DNA of 64,000 bases, from the NCBI GenBank assembly GCA_019916065.1, contig CM034239.1:37472419-37536418 (forward strand), read 5' to 3'. Positions 44,297 through 58,200 of the stretch are shown one piece after another (positions within the stretch are counted from its first letter, which is position 1; the number at the start of each line of letters is the position of its first letter). The notes under the pieces were generated by a model, which worked only from the letters and a program-made list of their open reading frames with translations, had not been told where the DNA came from and made no database searches. The DNA comes from Vitellaria paradoxa (taxonomy: Eukaryota > Streptophyta > Magnoliopsida > Ericales > Sapotaceae). The position numbers were made by a program, and so were the translations under genes.

Positions 44297-47200
44297 CGTA
44301 ACTTGGTTAGATTTTCTTTCTCTTGTAATTTTACCTTTATATATATTATTTTATTTATGATATGCTGAGTTTTGAATTTTTATTTTATTTTGATGTGATT
44401 GATTGATGCATTGGTTGACTTAGTTGCTCAATTTTTAGTCTAAGAGTTATTGTATTTGGAGTCTGGGAAGTTCGTAATAGTCATTTTGTAGGTCATGTGA
44501 ACCTAATTGTGTTTCCCGTGCGCAGACGACTCCTAAGTGTCTATGTGCACATGAGATGCTCACTTTTTTTTTTCTGGTTTTTCCAACTTGAAATTAATTT
44601 TACTACCTAAGCCTATACCTACCCTACTCCTTATCCACCGTCTATGTCTAATCACCTTTTCCCTTCCCTTTCATGAAGGTGAAGCAGTTTATATATATAT
44701 ATCTATAATATTATAAAGCAAATATTAGGAGTAGGTAAAGATTTAAAATTCACAAAGTATAATTTTGGTGAAACCTTTTTCCTTTTTCCTATATTACTCT
44801 TAAAAGTCTAATAATTACTTACATTTTTAATAGTATCGAGAAGTAATTTTTTATAACTACCACATAATTAAGTAATTTTACCTATTTATATTTTTGTCTT
44901 TCATAAATGTCCTTTACCATCTATTATTTTTGTAAATTTTTATTTTCCTTAAATACTCTTTAATAAGTTATTATTTACTTATATACCCTTATCTATTAAT
45001 ATTTACTATTTGCATCGCTTTTTCTAATATTTTTATAATTTTATTTTAATTAAAATTTTTAATTAAAAAACATGCACATAGTGGGTGTCAACTTCTAGTA
45101 CATATAGTAGGGTGTATTTGGAGAATTTTCCTGGGAATGAGAAAAAAATGAGATTTGAATGAGTTGAGTGTTCTCTCATAGATAAAGTTGATTCTTGTTT
45201 CCTTAAAGAAATTGAAGTTGTGAAGAGTAAGATTTGAGAGGTGATTTGATATTAGATGTTTTGGTAGTGGTATTTTGGTGATCATTTTGGAGTTTCCCCC
45301 ATTTTTTCCGATGTTTGTCCACATCGTTTTCTTTTGCAACCGAGCAACTTGAGGTAAGGAACATTGGTTTCTTATTATTTTATGTTTGTTTAATGTATAC
45401 GACGATGTTGATAATGATATATAGCATGAAATATGTTAAGTTGATATATGTATATATACATACATGATTCACTTAGGAAGATTCTAAATATTGAACTTGG
45501 TATTTGCTAAATCCATGATTAAATGGGAATTAATGATTTGTTATACGTTGAACACTTATAGGGACTGAAAAAAGGTAGCTATTGTGATCTAATTGTTCAT
45601 AAAATGGTAAAATCAAACATTGAAAGTGAGGAGACCAAGACAAAGCAAATCGACATGTAATTGAAGGTCTCCTATCTTGTACACCCTTACTCACTGAAGG
45701 TTGTGTGCACAACCCTGATTTTGGCATCCTATGCACATGCGAATGACGCATGACTATCTCTATAGCTCCTGTGTGCAGGAGACTTAGTCTCACGCGCGCA
45801 TCCCCTTTTGTGCACACAAGGCATAGTCTCTTATACGCACGCTCTTAACCAAAGGCTCCGGTGCGTACCTACCTAAGTTTGTTATTCCCGATTTGCTAGG
45901 TTGCCTCCTGTGTGTATGAGATTTAGCCTCACATGCACACACTAGAGGTACTCTTTGTTTAATTTGAAATTTTTTAATAATAAATCATATTTAATTTATC
46001 ACTACCTTATTATGGATTGATGTTATGAGACGATGATATTGAATAGCATGTGTTGCTAATAAAAGATTTATAATTTATGATGATACTAAGATGGAATTAG
46101 AAATTGGCTACAGATAATGAGATTAGTTTGATATTGATTTTTGGGGATTAGAGTTACTAGGAAACAGAGAGTATACGTAGGTCCAATCCCAAGGTTCTCG
46201 AGATTGAAGGCCAATCCTAAAAATGGGACCTTTACTAAAAAAATTTTGCCAAAAACAACAATATAGCAAACAGTCACAATATGAGAAGGAAAAACTATAA
46301 TGAGAGTTTCAAGCTATTAGTTTGGAGTTATAGTTATCTACGCAATTTATGATCAAAAGGCCCTCTCTATTTTCATTCCAAACTTCAATACCGCCAGTAC
46401 TTGATTGCTTGTCGATATGGTCCCATAGGAGTGGAGGGTTGCAAAAGAGTTTATAATTTTGGGGAGGAAGAAAAGGGAATACAGTTTTTCTTTTTTTATT
46501 TTTTATTTTTTTATGGGGACAGTTGTTAGCTGTAAAAAAAAAAGGCATGAGTGAGTGAATTTGATAGGATGAGCAATAAAGGTTTTATTAGGAGCTCTAC
46601 CCAATAAGCTAACAAATAGGCCTATAGAAAGTTATTGAGCCTAATGAATTAATTATTTTTAAGCTCTTAAAAGACGTTGAATAGTCATATTTGGATTAAA
46701 AAGACTCTTATCCCATCCTAACTCTAAAAACTAGTAGGGGACCATTTTTGGAGACCGTAAGTCCAGGCCTCTTGGGGCTTGCCAAAGCGTTGGTACTGGG
46801 TATACATATCCATAAGTTGAAAATCTCTAAACCTACGCAAAGGTTTCATTATTGTTTTAATAAGTTAATAGCTTACATAACGACGCTGATTTAATTATCC
46901 TATCTAGTGGTATTATATCCCATAAAATGACATTAATTTGGTTATCATATCCATTAGGCTTGTGACCCACGAAACGATACAAACACCAAATGAGGGTGTG
47001 TTTAGGGCTAATACAGCATCCATAATTTAGTCTTGCAAAGTATCTACATTACATGTGCGCATGTATGATGAGATGATGATAATTGAATAATGCAAAATAA
47101 ATGAATTTAATTGTTGATTGTATTCTTAATGTGACAACACCTATGTGGTGCACGATAATAACATGCTAGGTCATGGTGTTGTATATATATGCAATTATAT

Positions 47201-47744
47201 GTGAATTGTGAAAAGTAAAGTAACAAAAAGTAAAGCAACGAGCTTGATATATTCAAACTAAACGCAAAAGTTACTAGATATTGTTTTATCTTAACGCTAA
47301 TCTTATAATATGGACATTGAAATTCACTAGAAATATAAAGAAAATTTTCTAGTAATATGTCTATCAATTCTAAGGTATATACTCTGCCAAAATAGTTATA
47401 ATTTCAATTTATGATGCAAACCTTAATGCTAAGTTTATAGTGGGAAAAAATAATATACTCAAAAATTGCCCCCCCCAAAAAAGGCAAAAATGGGATATTC
47501 ACAAAATCTTGTAATGGACTCCTAATTAATCCAAATTTATCTATTCAAACAACAATTATCAAAACAAAAATTATAAAAAAATGTAAATAAAGGAAAAAAA
47601 AACATGAAATTGAGACCTCAAACAAGGGGAATGTGCCACAAGCATCTTCCTTAGGCGATTTTTATGTCTCAAATATAATTACAAAATACCTCTAGGTTAT
47701 TTAATTAGGCCAAACTTAGTTGAACTGGTTCGAAAAATTAATGG
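44297..47744. other. Gene-poor spacer
   Basis: No supported gene over 3.4 kb. The stretch holds unique AT-rich sequence, a GGGTGTATTTGGAGAATTTT start at 45111 that resembles MITE family B termini without a visible partner, a less AT-rich patch at 45640-45950 with repeated TGTGTGCA/GCACAC-type words, and a C run at 47470. Short open frames have no domains. Confidence 0.45.
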
Positions 47745-47913
47745 TTTTTAAATGTTCAAGTATCGGAACTAACTTGCACACATTTCGACTAATTTCTGAA
47801 ATTCTAAAGTTAACAATTGAGTAAACTCTCCGATAATATTGATGAGACTTGAACTAGTGACCACTAAAAAGTAAGCTCAAGGTATTACTAATTAAGCTAC
47901 TATCCATGATTAA
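47745..47913 (-). mobile_element. tRNA-derived SINE, copy 2
   Basis: Minus strand: A-box-like TAGTAGCTTAATTAGTAATA, B-box-like TCACTAGTTCAAGTCTCATC, then ATTGTTAACTTTAGAATTTC and AATTAGTCGAAATGTGTGCA, matching the order in the 36.5-kb copy. Here the B box is single. Confidence 0.7.
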
Positions 47914-49000
47914 TTTCCACCACATTTATGTAAAAAATAGTAAATTTTTCTCATAAACAATTAAGGTGTGAATCGGTTTTTTTTTTTCTCTCTTTCTTTT
48001 TTTTTTTTTTCATATCTTTATTTTTTATGCGTTTGTTTAAGAAATATTTAGAAATGGTTTTTTTTTTTTTCAATTTTTTGAACTATGATATTAATATAAA
48101 TATTTATGCCACCAAGTCTATGAATTGAGAGTTCTTGAATTTGAAATACAATTTTAGAAATTAAAATTGTGTTTTCAATATTTAAATTCTTATGAAAGCT
48201 CATCCTTCGTCAATGCTAAAATATTTTCATTTTTAGATAAATTTTTATAAAAATTCAAAGATTAAAATTGTAACTTCAACATAAAATTATATTTCAACTT
48301 TAAAATTTCTTAATCCCAAATTTATCCTACAGGATGATATTCAGACAACTTTAATGATGACATGCAAACTCAGAATAAAATTGGACAGACAAAATGGTTA
48401 ATTATTTACCTCCACTGCCGAAGTGCCCATCGCTTAATGATATGGCATCAAAATGTCTAAATTATCATTCACGTTTCACCAAAATATCAAACAGATCCTC
48501 CCTTCATTTCACCAAAATGACCAAAATATCATTCACGTTTCACCAAAATATCATACATATCATATCCTCCCTCCCTTATCGCCTTGTCCTCGACTAGGAT
48601 TGTGCATGATTCACTTTTAATTTTTTTTATTAATTCGGTTTGATTATTTAAATTCAGTTATTTTTTCAAATTCAAACTCAAATTTAATTCAATTCGTGTA
48701 TATGAAGGACCAAAATAATTGAAAATTTAAATTAAAAATTAAATATTAATAATGATTTTAAAAAAATAAAATATATTTTATATATAATATAATTTTAGAT
48801 AATATAAAAACAAATCTATAAAAATAATATTAAATTTATATATATATATATATATAAATAGAATTTTGATTTATTTTATAAAATAATATGAAAATATTAA
48901 ATATTTATGCATAAATAGAATTTTAGTTAATTTAATTTGAACCGAAATCAAATTAAATTATTTCAGTTAATTTCTCAATTTAATTTTAATTATTTTAAGT
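47914..49000. other. AT-rich upstream region of the BPI/LBP gene
   Basis: T-rich runs (47980-48075), short CACCAAAATATCA repeats (48476-48560), and a GTGCATGATTC..TCGGTTTGA-type sequence at 48599-48645 that recalls a hAT subterminal region with an inverted partner at 48935-48960. No gene. Confidence 0.45.
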
Positions 49001-49149
49001 GTATTTGAAGTGATAAAAAATAAAATAAAATAAAATAATATAAAATATGAATTCATAATTTATATAATAAAATAAAAAATAAATAATTTTTAAAAAATTT
49101 TAAAATTTTATTAAAATTTCCAAAAATTTACCGCAAACCAACCAGAGTC
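49001..49149. mobile_element. MITE family B, copy 5, immediately upstream of the BPI/LBP TATA box
   Basis: TAAGTGTATTTGAAGTGATA at the left and ATTTACCGCAAACCAACCAG at the right. Between them AAAAAATAAATAATTTTTA and AAAATTTAC align with the reverse complement of the 40.4-kb copy. Its right end lies within about 10 bases of the TATA box at 49155. Confidence 0.6.
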
Positions 49150-49154
49150 TTTTC

Positions 49155-49163
49155 TATATATAA
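49155..49163 (+). promoter_or_regulatory. TATA box of the BPI/LBP gene
   Basis: CTATATATAAC about 130 bases before the ATG at 49289. The segment between is CT-rich and GC-richer than its surroundings, as expected of a 5' UTR; transcription should start near 49190. Confidence 0.65.
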
Positions 49164-49288
49164 CTACAAAAGGTTCGGTTAATTCCGATTCGGTTGTAGC
49201 CCACCCCAGCCCAAGTTCCCATCGTCGTCAAGAAGATCTCCTCCGACTCCTTTCTCTACTCCCCGGCTTCTCTCTGGTACCCATTTCA

Positions 49289-52200
49289 ATGTCCCCAACT
49301 CTGTATCACCTCCTCCTCGTACTCTCTCTGTTTGTTCCCTCGCAATCCCTTCTTCAACCGACCGACGAGTCCTTCATTTCCGTTCTCGTATCCCAAAACG
49401 GCCTCGATTTTGTCAAAAACTTGCTCGTGTCCAAAGCAATCTCTTCGGTCACAGAGCTCCAACTTCCCCCTCTTGAGAAAGCTCTGAAAATCCCAGTTGT
49501 GGGTAACGTTCGCGTCGTCCTATCAAACATCACAATCAACCAAGTCGATGTCGCTTCGTCGTATGCCAAGCTCGGTAACACCGGTGTCGAGATTATCGCG
49601 TCTGGCGCCACCTGTAATTTGAGTATGAGCTGGTATTATTCTTATAGTACTTGGCTTGTGCCTATCAAGATTTTCGATAGTGGGTCTGCTTCTATTCAGG
49701 TATATGTATATGTATAATGAGAAAAAAATTTTTATTTGTTAAGTATCTATACAGGTATATTAGGTCGTCTGTATACATAATTGGTGTTTAATCAGTTTCT
49801 TAACTTTGTCATATAAAAAGATTGTTGGATAGGTAATGGTGAATTTAAGTGACCCCTTTCTGGGACTTGTGAATTGGAACTCATGCATTTGGAGTTTGTT
49901 AGTTTAATTATGATTTTGTTTGTGAGAAGTTTGGATACTATAAGGAGTATGATTCTTGTACTACAGTGGATGAGTGATGTAAATACCATCTCTATATTTT
50001 TTCTCATTTTGTGATCTATGTACAGGGATTGCTCTCACATTCAGACATAAGAAACAATTTTTCTTTGCTATTGGCTTTGCACCGAATCTATTAGACTAAT
50101 TACATTCTTTCGCTAATACATCTGAAATCTACACCCAAGTGATTAAGATAGCCAGGGACGGAACTAAGTTATGAAAGTGGGGGGTCATCCCCCCTTCCCC
50201 CCCTCCCCCCCCCCAAAAAAAAAATTGACGTTTCTAGTTTTGTCCCTGAAGTTAGCCTTTGCTAAAACTAACATGTGTCATACTAACATCACTATTATCA
50301 TTCGTATAGGGCTTATTTGTGTTGGTAATGTATAGGGCTTATTTGTGTTGGTAATCCTCAAGCAAACATTTTATTTGTAAGTTTTAATTTGTGTTAGCAT
50401 TTAAAGTTTAGAATATCACAGTGTCATCCAATCAGCTGTGAAACTCAAGTCAATGGTTCAAACATCTGCCAAAGAGTGTTTGGACAATTCATCATTTCAC
50501 TGGAAAGATGTTTGAGTGGAGATTTCAACAATGAAAGGTGTGAAAGTTTTTGGGGTTTGAAAGAGGAAAAGATAGCGTTAGATATGTAGTTTAGTGTACT
50601 TCGTGAGCAAGTTGCGAGTAGGTCGAATCTGCCAGCTGCCAGTAAAGTCTGTTAGTGCATAAATATCAATTTCCAATGTACTTCGTTGGCAAATTGGGAG
50701 CAAGTCGTGCTTGCGAGCTGCCCACGAAGTTTCGTGGGAATTTGCCCCTCTTTTTCTCAACAGCATATTAAAGCTATTTTTAGGTTTTTTTTCTTTCTCC
50801 ACCTTTGAATATTTTTGAATATTCTCTAAACCCGAAACTCTTGCTCTAAACCTAATCTATCATTCCCTTGAGAGAAAAGACACAAGAAAGGTCATCAAAT
50901 CTATTTTATCCAAGTCTCTTTCTCAGATTTCTTTGGAAAACCATCTTGATTTTTCAATCTCATATCTAGGGATGCGGTCTAGATTAAAAGGGTCCTTCTA
51001 CTGCGGTTGAAGCAGGTTGAAACTTTACGGAAGAGGTGTATTGCGGGTGTTAACAAAGTGAGGATAGGGAGATCTAAATCAAGTAGATCAAGAAGTACTT
51101 TGATTGGGAAAATTTGAATTCTCTCAGTTGAGATCCTTGTAACCTTTAATTCATGGTGAAGTTTTTAAGTCTGATTCATGTTAAGAATTTAGAATTTTTC
51201 TCCTTTGTTAAATGAGTTTTCTTAGTAAACAATCTTGTGTCTTCTTGTGGATTGTTTGCTTGGTTTTCTTTTTGGATCTACAAATCTTAGCATCAATTCT
51301 CTAAGTGAATTTTGTAGATTTAGGTGTTGTTTTCACATATTGGATATTTGCACAAATCATGTAATTTCAACCACATCACATGAAAGTAAGAGGCTAAAAC
51401 TAAGAGATGATGAATCATTGTGGTTTTCTTACGTGGAACTCAATTCACTTGCCATCAAATATCAATCTTAATTCCTCGGCTTTTTAAGCAAGCAAATGCA
51501 ATCAAATTAGTTATTTTGTAAAGTTGGGGTGGTTGTGCAATATAGAAAGTGGTGAACCCCTACTATAATGAGGTAATAATTTTTGTTTATTCTTTATTTT
51601 TTTGTGCCCCTCAAGAAAACAAAAATCAATATTTGCTTTATCTGGTATCAAATAGAAGCTTTTTTTGAAAGGTTTTTTACATAGGGAATTTGATGACTTT
51701 TTTGGGCCTTTGGATAAGGTTGAGGGCATGGAAGTTGGACTATCTCTAAGCTTAAAGAATCTAGGAGGATCCTTGGAACTCTCCGTTTTGGAATGTGGCT
51801 GTTACGTTAAAGATATCTCCATTATATTGCATGGAGGAGCATCTTGGCTTTATCAAGGGTATGAAATTCATTACAAAATACAATCAGTTTGGCTGGCTGT
51901 TTGCTTGTATTTATATATATAAAGTAAAACTTGTTTGCATTCAAGATTGGTAGTTGTTTTTTATTTTATATCTACTACTTGAAGTATAAGTTTGATGGAC
52001 GGGAATTTGTCATATGTGTGATAAGAAGCAAGGATACGGGCGCCTGATACAAACATGTCAAATGAGCATGTTAATTTGCAACAAAATCAAGGCACAACAT
52101 AACAACGGTATTGACAAAAGAAATAAATATATATCTCTTTATATATATGCATGAATTACTATTACTCCATTATTGATATGCAAATTCATTTAATTTTTTT

Positions 52201-55200
52201 ATTTCTACCAAAACAGTAAGCAATTAGTTTTTCGTTATATATATTGATATTAGAGGTAGTAGTTCTTGATCTATGAAGATGTGTTGTTAGGTGCTCCATT
52301 TTTTTCCCATTGAGGTCGAACCTAAACCTGTGCTTGAGAGATAGCTGTCCATACACTGATAAGCTCCCCCACCCTTTGTGGGAGTAATCCCTTAGAGTTC
52401 CTAACCCACCTAACAAGAGCTAGATGCTATGTCAAGCTTAGGGGATTCAAATTGGTGACCCCTAAATTGGTAAAAGATCTTAAGATCGAACTACAATTTT
52501 TCATTATGCATATTAATTATTATAATAAAAATGTTAACAAAAAGACTTACTATCTATTAGAGATGACTTTATTCATAAATAAATTGGATGGTATAATTCC
52601 TAAAATTAAAAATCTAGATTATTTTTATTTTATATAGGGTTGCAATGTTTTTCAAACCTAATGTTTTTATGTGTGTCCCACAAATGAGTTCATGTATCCC
52701 CCAAATATTTGCAAAGTGGGTTTTGTTTTACATAAACAGATATGTTTTCCTCAAAATGCATCGAGGGAATGCCACCTAAGTAACCAAAAAATGGACTTAA
52801 AACAGTCCGCCAATTTAAACATCCATATGCTCTATAAAGTATATGAAACCTTGTAAATCTGAATCTTTATTGTCCAATATCCATTTAGACAAATAAGACA
52901 AAAGAATATTCATTCTATACACGGAAATTTCAAAACCTTGAAAAGGTTGTTGCTTCCCCTTCCCCTAAATCATCTAATGAAACAAAGCGATACCATTCTC
53001 TGCAATTTTCTTCTTCTTCTTCTTCTTCTTCTTCTTTTAATCAACATGAGCAGCCCACAGAACCTCAACAACTTGTTTCACCTCATTGGGAAAGATCCAT
53101 CTCATAATAAAACCAGAAAGAACCAAGTCCCACAACTCTTTGGTCCATGATAGGTTCAGTGTTCTTTTTAATTAAACAACACTAGTTAACCAACACACAT
53201 CTTCTTGTAATAAAATTATCAATAACAAGGGTTATACCATGAAGCATGCACCAATTTCCTTTTTACACATGGATATGTGTTGGTGTTTGCATTGATTTTT
53301 TAGAAGTGTTTCCATGCTTCTTAGGTTTAAGACAGTTCAATTTTTCTCTCGTGTTTTTGGTGTTGTGAATAGATTAAATTCAAGCGAGAGGACTGCCAAC
53401 ATAGGAACTATACAATTGATCTCAAGGCTTTGTTTTCCAATCAAAGGGGATTTGTTTTATTTTGCAATTGTGCATGCATGTGCATTTTTTTTTTCTTTTT
53501 TTCCTGTCTTTTTTTGAGAAGGTGGGGTTGTATTTAGTGTCAAGGTATTTTAAGAAGTTGGGAATCCAACCACTACCTTGGTTTAAAACCATGTTTCAAA
53601 AACATGACTTAAAGTATTCAGGACCACAAAAATCATGTCTTAAAACACAATTTTCTTTAGAAGTTGTGAAACCAAAATTCAATTGCAAGAGACTCTTGCA
53701 CTTGTTCTCATTTGTTAAAATATCCAACTCAAAACTAATTAGCAAGGAGTGGAAAGGCCTATTAGGATTTTATACTAGTTTAAGAGGCACTATTTTATCA
53801 ATGCAGTATAAATCCACGCCCCTCTCATATGCAACCCCGCCGTATGTGGAGAGGTAGACTGGTGCATTGAGTATGAGAAGCGCACAAATATGAGATTGAG
53901 AAGTGAAAGGGGGAGCAAGTCCTCCCAAACCTAGCTCTAATATTATGTTAAACAATCCAATTAGCAAGAACTGGAGAGGCCTGTTAGGATCTATGTTGGT
54001 TTGAGAGGTATTATGTTATCGATATGAGATAAATGCCAATAGCATTCAATCGTTGTTGCTATGCATTGTAGTTTTTTTTTTTGTTGAAAAGCCACTTGCT
54101 ATGCATTTGTAGTGCTAACCACTGGCGGAAGGATTTTAGTTCAAAGAGGGTGAAGTATTGTAACAACTAACAAGTGCCCATGAATAGTAATTAAAATAAT
54201 AATGCGAGAGTTTGTTACACAACTATTCAAACTAAATATGATCAATAGGGTAACTCTGACCACAAACTTCTTTAATGAATATGTTTTAGCAAAAAACTGC
54301 CATTGAAAATTTGAAACAAATTTGTGTGTACATGATAATTTATCATGTAATTTTTGTCTTACTTTCATGGTCTTATTTATTTCTACTGTCACGCAATCTT
54401 TTTGTTTTTCTTTTATCAGGTTGTGTATCTATTTGTAAACTAAATATGAGAGAAATTTTAATATTCTTTTAAATTGGAGGAGTTCAAATTTTTAGAATTC
54501 TTATATTTAAGATCCTATATATTATTTTATAAATCTTTAAAAACAAAAATTATCTATATTATTTATGTAAATATTCACATCAAATCTTTCTTAAAATAAA
54601 CCTTATCATTTATAAAAAAAAGATACTAAATATCCATGATGCGTAAAAATTCTCTTTTACATAATGAATTGTATTTGTGATTTTTTCCACAAATTCATTT
54701 GCTTCCTCTGGACCCCCTTGGTGCCACCCCTGGCGATGAATGTATTGAAAAAGAGAGAGAGAGAGAAAACAGTCTCTTAAGGATTGCCAAAGCACTCATA
54801 AATTCATAATGTGAAATCCAAAGTAACTGACATGGTATGTCATAATGCGCTACATAGCTGTCACAACATAGAATTTGTAAACCAAAAAAAATGACATGCA
54901 ACCTTTCGGTGCAGCTTTTCTTCTGCACACAAAAGCAAACCCTCCTTCCATATTTCTACTGTTATAGCCCCTTGGGTTCCATAATGGTCAATGTGCATGG
55001 CTGGCGTGGAATTATTACCTGAGTGACGCTTGAAGTTGCACAATGGTAACACTGGTTCTTTGCCATCATGAATACCTAAAATAGTGTCTGAAAACATAAT
55101 TTTGAGATGGAGACATGTTTTGATTCCATGACTTCTACGGGTACCTGGATTAGTAGAAAACAAGTTCAGAATTACCTGGAATTGGCAAATAAGTTTTCCA

Positions 55201-58200
55201 GTTTAGTGAAAAACTTTTCAGATAATGTTGAGGATAGCAATATAATATTATCAACATTATGTTTTTATCTTATTTAAAAGGTCAATAAATGGAAAAACTA
55301 CATATATTAGGGACATTTTTTGGTGCACTAAATTTCTTATTCGCATCTGTGAGAATGCAATTTTGACACACAATGCAAGGTAAAATTCATCTCCAATCTT
55401 CTCTTCCAGCATGCTTGATAAAATAGAGACCAACCTGGGAAGTTCTCTTGATTCATTGTGGGCTTTTGAGATGGATTTCTACGGCTAAGTTATGTAGATT
55501 AGACAAATTTCAGTCATTAGTATGCATCATCTCATTGTATCTTTATTGTTAGAATGAAAATTGTTAATTTTATGTATTTTGTTGTTTTATTTCTCAAATT
55601 TCCAGGATTGTTAATGCTTTTGAAGAACAAATAAGTTCTGCAGTAGAGAAAGCTATTACAAAGAAACTTAAAGAAGGAGTTTCAAACCTTGATTCCCTTT
55701 TGCGCAGTCTTCCAAAAGTGATCAAAGTGGACGACACTGCCTCCTTAAATGTTACTATTGTGAATGACTTGTCATTGATCAATTCCTCCATTGGATTTGA
55801 GATCAATGGGTTATTCACCAGAAAAGATGCATTTCCGAATTATTATCTAAAGAGTTCACAATCTTCAGTTTCTTGCATGGATCCATCTAAAATGCTTGGA
55901 ATTTCTATAGACGAGGCTGTCTTTAACTCTGCATCATCCTTGTACTACAATGTAAGTATGAAATTTTACGTATGTCAGTATATATCATGAATTTATATCT
56001 ACTTATCTTAGCATATAGCAGTATTTATGATGACATTGTGGATGAAATTGCTCTTGAAATACATTTCCCAGGTTCTTTTGAACCTTCACCCCCGCCCCGC
56101 CCTTCCTGGGGCCAAACACACAAAAAAAAATTAAATAAATAAATAAAAGAAAAATGGATGCTGAAAAGGAATAAATTTTCTACAACATATTCTTAAGTAA
56201 TACATTAACACTAATACAGGAAAGATAATGAAACTTGGGCCTATGGGTGACTGTTTGTCCAGTGCGTTTGGAGAGGAAACTTTTGGTGCTTGTATTGGGG
56301 TAGACTCTTGTGCTTTATTGTTGTGACTAGAACAAGTTTTACCATTGAGTGGCATTTTCTTTGATATGCTTGCCTCTTGGGGATGTTACTCTGAGAGAGT
56401 TTATTTTCTTTTCTTTAGGCTCCTCTTTTTATTTAGCACATTTGTGTGTGTAAGAACGTTAAACACCATAAGCTGTTAGGAAGAGGAACAACTTTATTAT
56501 TTGTATTGACTTATTTTCTCTCAATAAACCCTGCACTCGTGGTCCAAGTGACTTTTTTAAATTGGGCACACTTGCGACTGTTGACTTCTTTTGGGTGGCG
56601 ATTGTCTACTCTAATAGTATGTTAGAATATTAGCCACCATCTCACCTAAACGCTTAAGTTCTTAGGGAGAGGGACGACTTTATTCCTTATATTGACTTAT
56701 TTTCTCTCAACATTTTGCTTTGCTTTTGGATGCGTCATGTTTCCCTTGGGTTAACCTCAACCTTTGTTCTTATATATATATATATATATATTTTTTTTCT
56801 AAATAATTAACCGTCTATGTACTGAGTCTTTTGCAGAACTATTCTTAGTTTTTTCAGATTAATTAAGATTGAGTATTCCTTACTATATTCAAGGTTGATC
56901 GCACAATGTTATTGCATGATCTGACCCTTAGCTTCACTGTTTGCCTTTAGTGACCTCTCTGCTTGCTGTTAAATAATAAATTTATTTCTGTGTTCAGGCA
57001 AAATTTATGCAATGGATTGTTGATGAAATACCAGATCAGTCTCTTTTGAACACTGCTGGATGGAGATTCATTGTTCCCCAACTGTACAATAAATACCCAA
57101 ACGATGATATGGATTTGAATTTTTCTCTATCCTCTCCTCCAGTTGTAAGGATTATGTCCAATAATATTGATGCTACTATTTACTCAGACTTAATCATTGA
57201 TGTTCACCAAGCCCATGATGTAATTCCAGTTGCCTGCATTTCATTGGTAAGCTTACTTTACTGTAAAACAAAAAGAAAAAAATGTTTGATGTCACTCCAC
57301 TAGCTTTCAGTATTTTATTATGTCATTTATTGGGGTGCTGCTTTACTCATTGTTGCCTCCTTTGCACACCAGTTTGTTGCTGATCTGTCTGTTAAATCAT
57401 TCACTATTGCTGCTTTCTCTAGCATCTATAAGGCAGTTGCATGTTCTGGTGCAGTGAAGTTTCTCATTTTCTCAATCTCGACTGCTTGGATGAGTTAATT
57501 CTTTATTTTAAAAAGAATTGCATGTTAGATTTTAGCTATAGTTGGATCACTTCAGGAAAAAGGGTTTTTAGCAACCGCCAGTGAGGGGCCAAGCGGTCGC
57601 TAATACGTTTTTGCGACGGCTTAGCGATTGCCAACACGGCAACTGCGTCATCACTAAAAACTATTAGCTATTGTATTTGCAACGGCAGAGTGACTGCTTG
57701 TGAGTAGAAGTTTTGAGCTTTAGCGACCGCCAACAGCGGCCACTAATAGGGCCAAAGCAGTTGCTAAATCTTTCCTGCGAACTTCGTGCCAAGCCCTGCC
57801 ATGTGGCGGGTAGACATTAGCGACTGCTAAGACCTTATTAAAGTGGTCGGTAATTCTCTATAATTTTGTTTTTTTAAATTATTTTTTAATTAAATTCCCA
57901 TTAGCGACCGCTTATGGCTATCGCAATTAAATTTGTAATTTTTTTTCAATTTTTGTTATATTTACTTTTTTATTAATTTTTTAAAATTCGTTTATTATTT
58001 ATATTATTTATTTGTAAATATTTATTTCGAAATTAATTTAATTTCGTTATAATTTAAATTACGCATGTAATAGAAAATTTTTTAAATAAAATAAAACAAA
58101 AATGTAGATTTATATATACAAAAATAGTATGAAATTTAATTACAAAATTTGTTATATAAAAATGTACAAAACATGAAAAATAAAATATAAATGTGCAGAA

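Noticed and set aside
45530..45950. Possible gene from the less AT-rich patch
   Set aside because: Open frames on the minus strand have no domain, no splice partners and contain short repeated CA/TG-rich words.
36412..47913. tRNA genes at 36.5 kb and 47.8 kb suggested by A and B boxes
   Set aside because: No cloverleaf with acceptor stem could be drawn; the two share a non-tRNA body and A-rich end, so SINEs fit better.
53314..53857. Open frames in BPI/LBP intron 2 as an extra exon
   Set aside because: The exon 2 to exon 3 join is in frame and matches the family without an insertion; these frames overlap TRIM-like repeat sequence.
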